NCBI GenBank assembly: GCA_947461335.1
Contig: CANHLB010000059.1
Coordinates: 1 to 8,785 of the forward strand
Source of the DNA: Burkholderiaceae bacterium
GTDB lineage: Bacteria > Pseudomonadota > Gammaproteobacteria > Burkholderiales > Burkholderiaceae
Direction of reading: 5' to 3'
Length of the DNA: 8,785 nucleotides
Part shown: piece after piece, positions 7,286 to 8,785 of the stretch
Layout: each line of letters begins with the position of its first letter
How positions within the stretch are numbered: the first letter of the stretch is position 1
Made by a program: the position numbers and the translations under genes
The notes under the pieces: generated by a model
Database searches by the model: none
Seen by the model: the letters and a program-made list of their open reading frames with translations, nothing else
Told to the model about the DNA's origin: nothing

Positions 7286-8785
7286 GCACTCGATTGCAGT
7301 AGTATTCTGAATCTTGCGCTGGAATTGATAGCCTGCAGTCATGCAAGCAATCACGCCAAAACCCATCCCCATCAGTAGCGCTTGTCCGAAAGCGTTAAAT
7401 TCTATCTCGATAACATATCGTCCAAGAGCCCAAGCAGAAACGCCTGCTGCAATGCCCGCTAAAAAGCCTGCAACTAAACCAATCATTAGCAGCTCAACCC
7501 TCGCAATACTGGCTAGCGTTTCACGCGAGCTACCAATAGCCTTTAATAGGGCTGCATTTCTAAAGCGATCGTCTCCAGTTGCTGAAATCGCTGCCATTAA
7601 TACTAAAACTGCAGCCGCAATAGTAAAGGCAAATAGCAGTCCTAAGCCCGCAGAGAGTTTATTTAAGACATCTTGTATTTGCTGTAGCGATGCAGAGACA
7701 TCCACCACTGTTAAATTAGGATAAGCCTGGCTTAACTGAAAATCTAAAGGCTCTTGTAAGGGCGGCTGATAGTAAGAAGTGATCCATGATTGAGGTAGGG
7801 CTTGCAATTGTGATGGAGGCATAATGACGAAAAAGTTTACTCGCATTGAACCCCAATCCAACTTACGTAAAGAAGTAATTGGCGCACTGATTCTTTCCCC
7901 GGCCACCTCATACGTCATTTGATCGCCGATTTTGAGCTTGAGCGTCTTGGCAATTCCCGCTTCCATTGAAATTTGAGGGCTATCCCCAGATAGCCACTTA
8001 CCTTCAGTAATCCGATTACCAGGAGGCAATTGATCTGTGTATGACAAGTTAAATTCTCGATCTACTAAACGCTTTGCATTTTCTTCAACATAATCGTTGG
8101 GTGATATGTCTTGCCCATTTATTGCAATCAAGCGTCCGCGTACCATAGGATAAAACTCTAACTTTGGAATCCCAGCCTTTACTAAAGAGTTTGTGATCTC
8201 AGATTTCTGATCGCCTTGCACATTGATCATGAAACGGTTCGGTGCATCGGTAGGAGTATTACTCTGCCAAGCATTTAGCAAGTCTTGCCGCAAAAGCAAG
8301 ATCAACAATAAAGCCATTAAGGCAATTCCCAAAGCGCTAATCTGCACAACCGCAAAACCAGAACGCCTACATTGCGCTGTAATAGCAAATTGAATCGCAA
8401 AGTTTTGAATACGAATCCGTGCCAATAACTTTAATACTAACCAAGCCAACCCAGAAAAAACAGCAATAGCGCCCCCAAAACACAGCGCTGCCCAAAATGC
8501 CAATTTCCAATCGCGGGCTGCTAAGGCTATTAAAGTGGCACCAGTCCCAAGACCAAATACAGCAACCCAAACTGAGGAGCTATTGATCCCTTGGAACTCT
8601 TTTCGGATTAGACGAATTGGCGATATCTTCGCTAAAGAAAAAATCGGTGGACCAGCAAAGCCAATCAGCAAAAACCAAGAAAATAAGGAGCTCCAGACAA
8701 TGGGCCAAATAGAAATGCCAGGTAAATTAGTTAATATCAAGTTACCGAGCAGCATGGTTAAGATAAGTTGAACGAGATAGCCAAA
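7268..8785 (-). CDS. FtsX-like/YbbP-type ABC transporter permease, N-terminus outside window
   Basis: C-terminal 505 codons of an inner-membrane permease of the FtsX/MacB superfamily; such proteins work with a separate ATPase to move or extract lipids or lipoproteins. The frame stays open to the window edge (ten more codons beyond the ATG at 8755), and that ATG lacks a ribosome site, so it is an internal Met. Numbering from that Met: the end of the first FtsX domain (helix about 17-35, then PPIFSLAKISPIRLIR), two or three middle helices (about 65-110 and 134-155), a large periplasmic domain (about 160-360), then a second FtsX domain with helices near 366-392, 422-446 and 456-475 and the cytoplasmic RFRNAALLKAIGSSR (397-411). 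Full-length YbbP-type proteins have about 800 or more residues, so roughly the first 300 are missing. The cognate ATPase is not in the window. Confidence 0.9.
   Translation of the reverse strand, partial: FGYLVQLILTMLLGNLILTNLPGISIWPIVWSSLFSWFLLIGFAGPPIFSLAKISPIRLIRKEFQGINSSSVWVAVFGLGTGATLIALAARDWKLAFWAALCFGGAIAVFSGLAWLVLKLLARIRIQNFAIQFAITAQCRRSGFAVVQISALGIALMALLLILLLRQDLLNAWQSNTPTDAPNRFMINVQGDQKSEITNSLVKAGIPKLEFYPMVRGRLIAINGQDISPNDYVEENAKRLVDREFNLSYTDQLPPGNRITEGKWLSGDSPQISMEAGIAKTLKLKIGDQMTYEVAGERISAPITSLRKLDWGSMRVNFFVIMPPSQLQALPQSWITSYYQPPLQEPLDFQLSQAYPNLTVVDVSASLQQIQDVLNKLSAGLGLLFAFTIAAAVLVLMAAISATGDDRFRNAALLKAIGSSRETLASIARVELLMIGLVAGFLAGIAAGVSAWALGRYVIEIEFNAFGQALLMGMGFGVIACMTAGYQFQRKIQNTTAIECLRESY

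Noticed and set aside
7341..7724. 127-residue open frame on the plus strand opposite the permease gene
   Set aside because: Composition is Ala/Ile/Lys/Pro-rich low complexity, the mirror of hydrophobic permease codons; no ribosome site or family resemblance. The minus frame is a clear FtsX-type permease.
8753..8755. ATG as the start of a 495-residue permease
   Set aside because: The frame continues open to the window edge, there is no ribosome site before this ATG, and the protein would begin in the middle of an FtsX membrane domain.

Overview
The window looks like a core chromosomal segment of a betaproteobacterium of the order Burkholderiales. The modest GC content (mid-40s per cent by eye) together with the gene order and protein character fits a freshwater Polynucleobacter-like organism best. 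This is inferred from protein character and synteny; no search was run. There are no rRNA or tRNA genes, mobile elements, CRISPR arrays or phage genes, and no gene-free stretch longer than 300 bases. The largest non-coding gap is the 193-base divergent region at 4871-5063.

The left part (1-4870, all on the minus strand) is one tight gene string read right to left: ilvB, ilvN, ilvC, psd, pssA. The first three genes encode acetohydroxyacid synthase (large and regulatory subunits) and ketol-acid reductoisomerase, the first two common steps of valine, leucine and isoleucine synthesis. The last two encode phosphatidylserine decarboxylase and phosphatidylserine synthase, which together make phosphatidylethanolamine. 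Gaps are short (a one-base TAATG overlap between ilvB and ilvN, then 52, 42 and 28 bases), so one polycistronic transcript starting right of 4870 is likely. pssA runs off the left edge.

The middle-right part (5064-7285, plus strand) is a second, divergent operon: an ECF-like RNA polymerase sigma factor, a DUF3619 protein with one membrane helix whose GTG start overlaps the sigma stop codon, a DUF3106 protein with a signal peptide, and a four-helix RDD membrane protein. Its layout (sigma factor, membrane-anchored partner, exported protein, membrane protein) suggests an uncharacterised envelope-sensing signalling unit. This is the least understood and most interesting part of the window. The functional reading is inference, and the individual families are known.

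The right edge (7268-8785, minus strand) is the C-terminal part of a large FtsX-like/YbbP-type ABC transporter permease whose N-terminus lies beyond the window. Its last 18 bases overlap the 3' end of the RDD gene in convergent orientation, so no terminator separates them.
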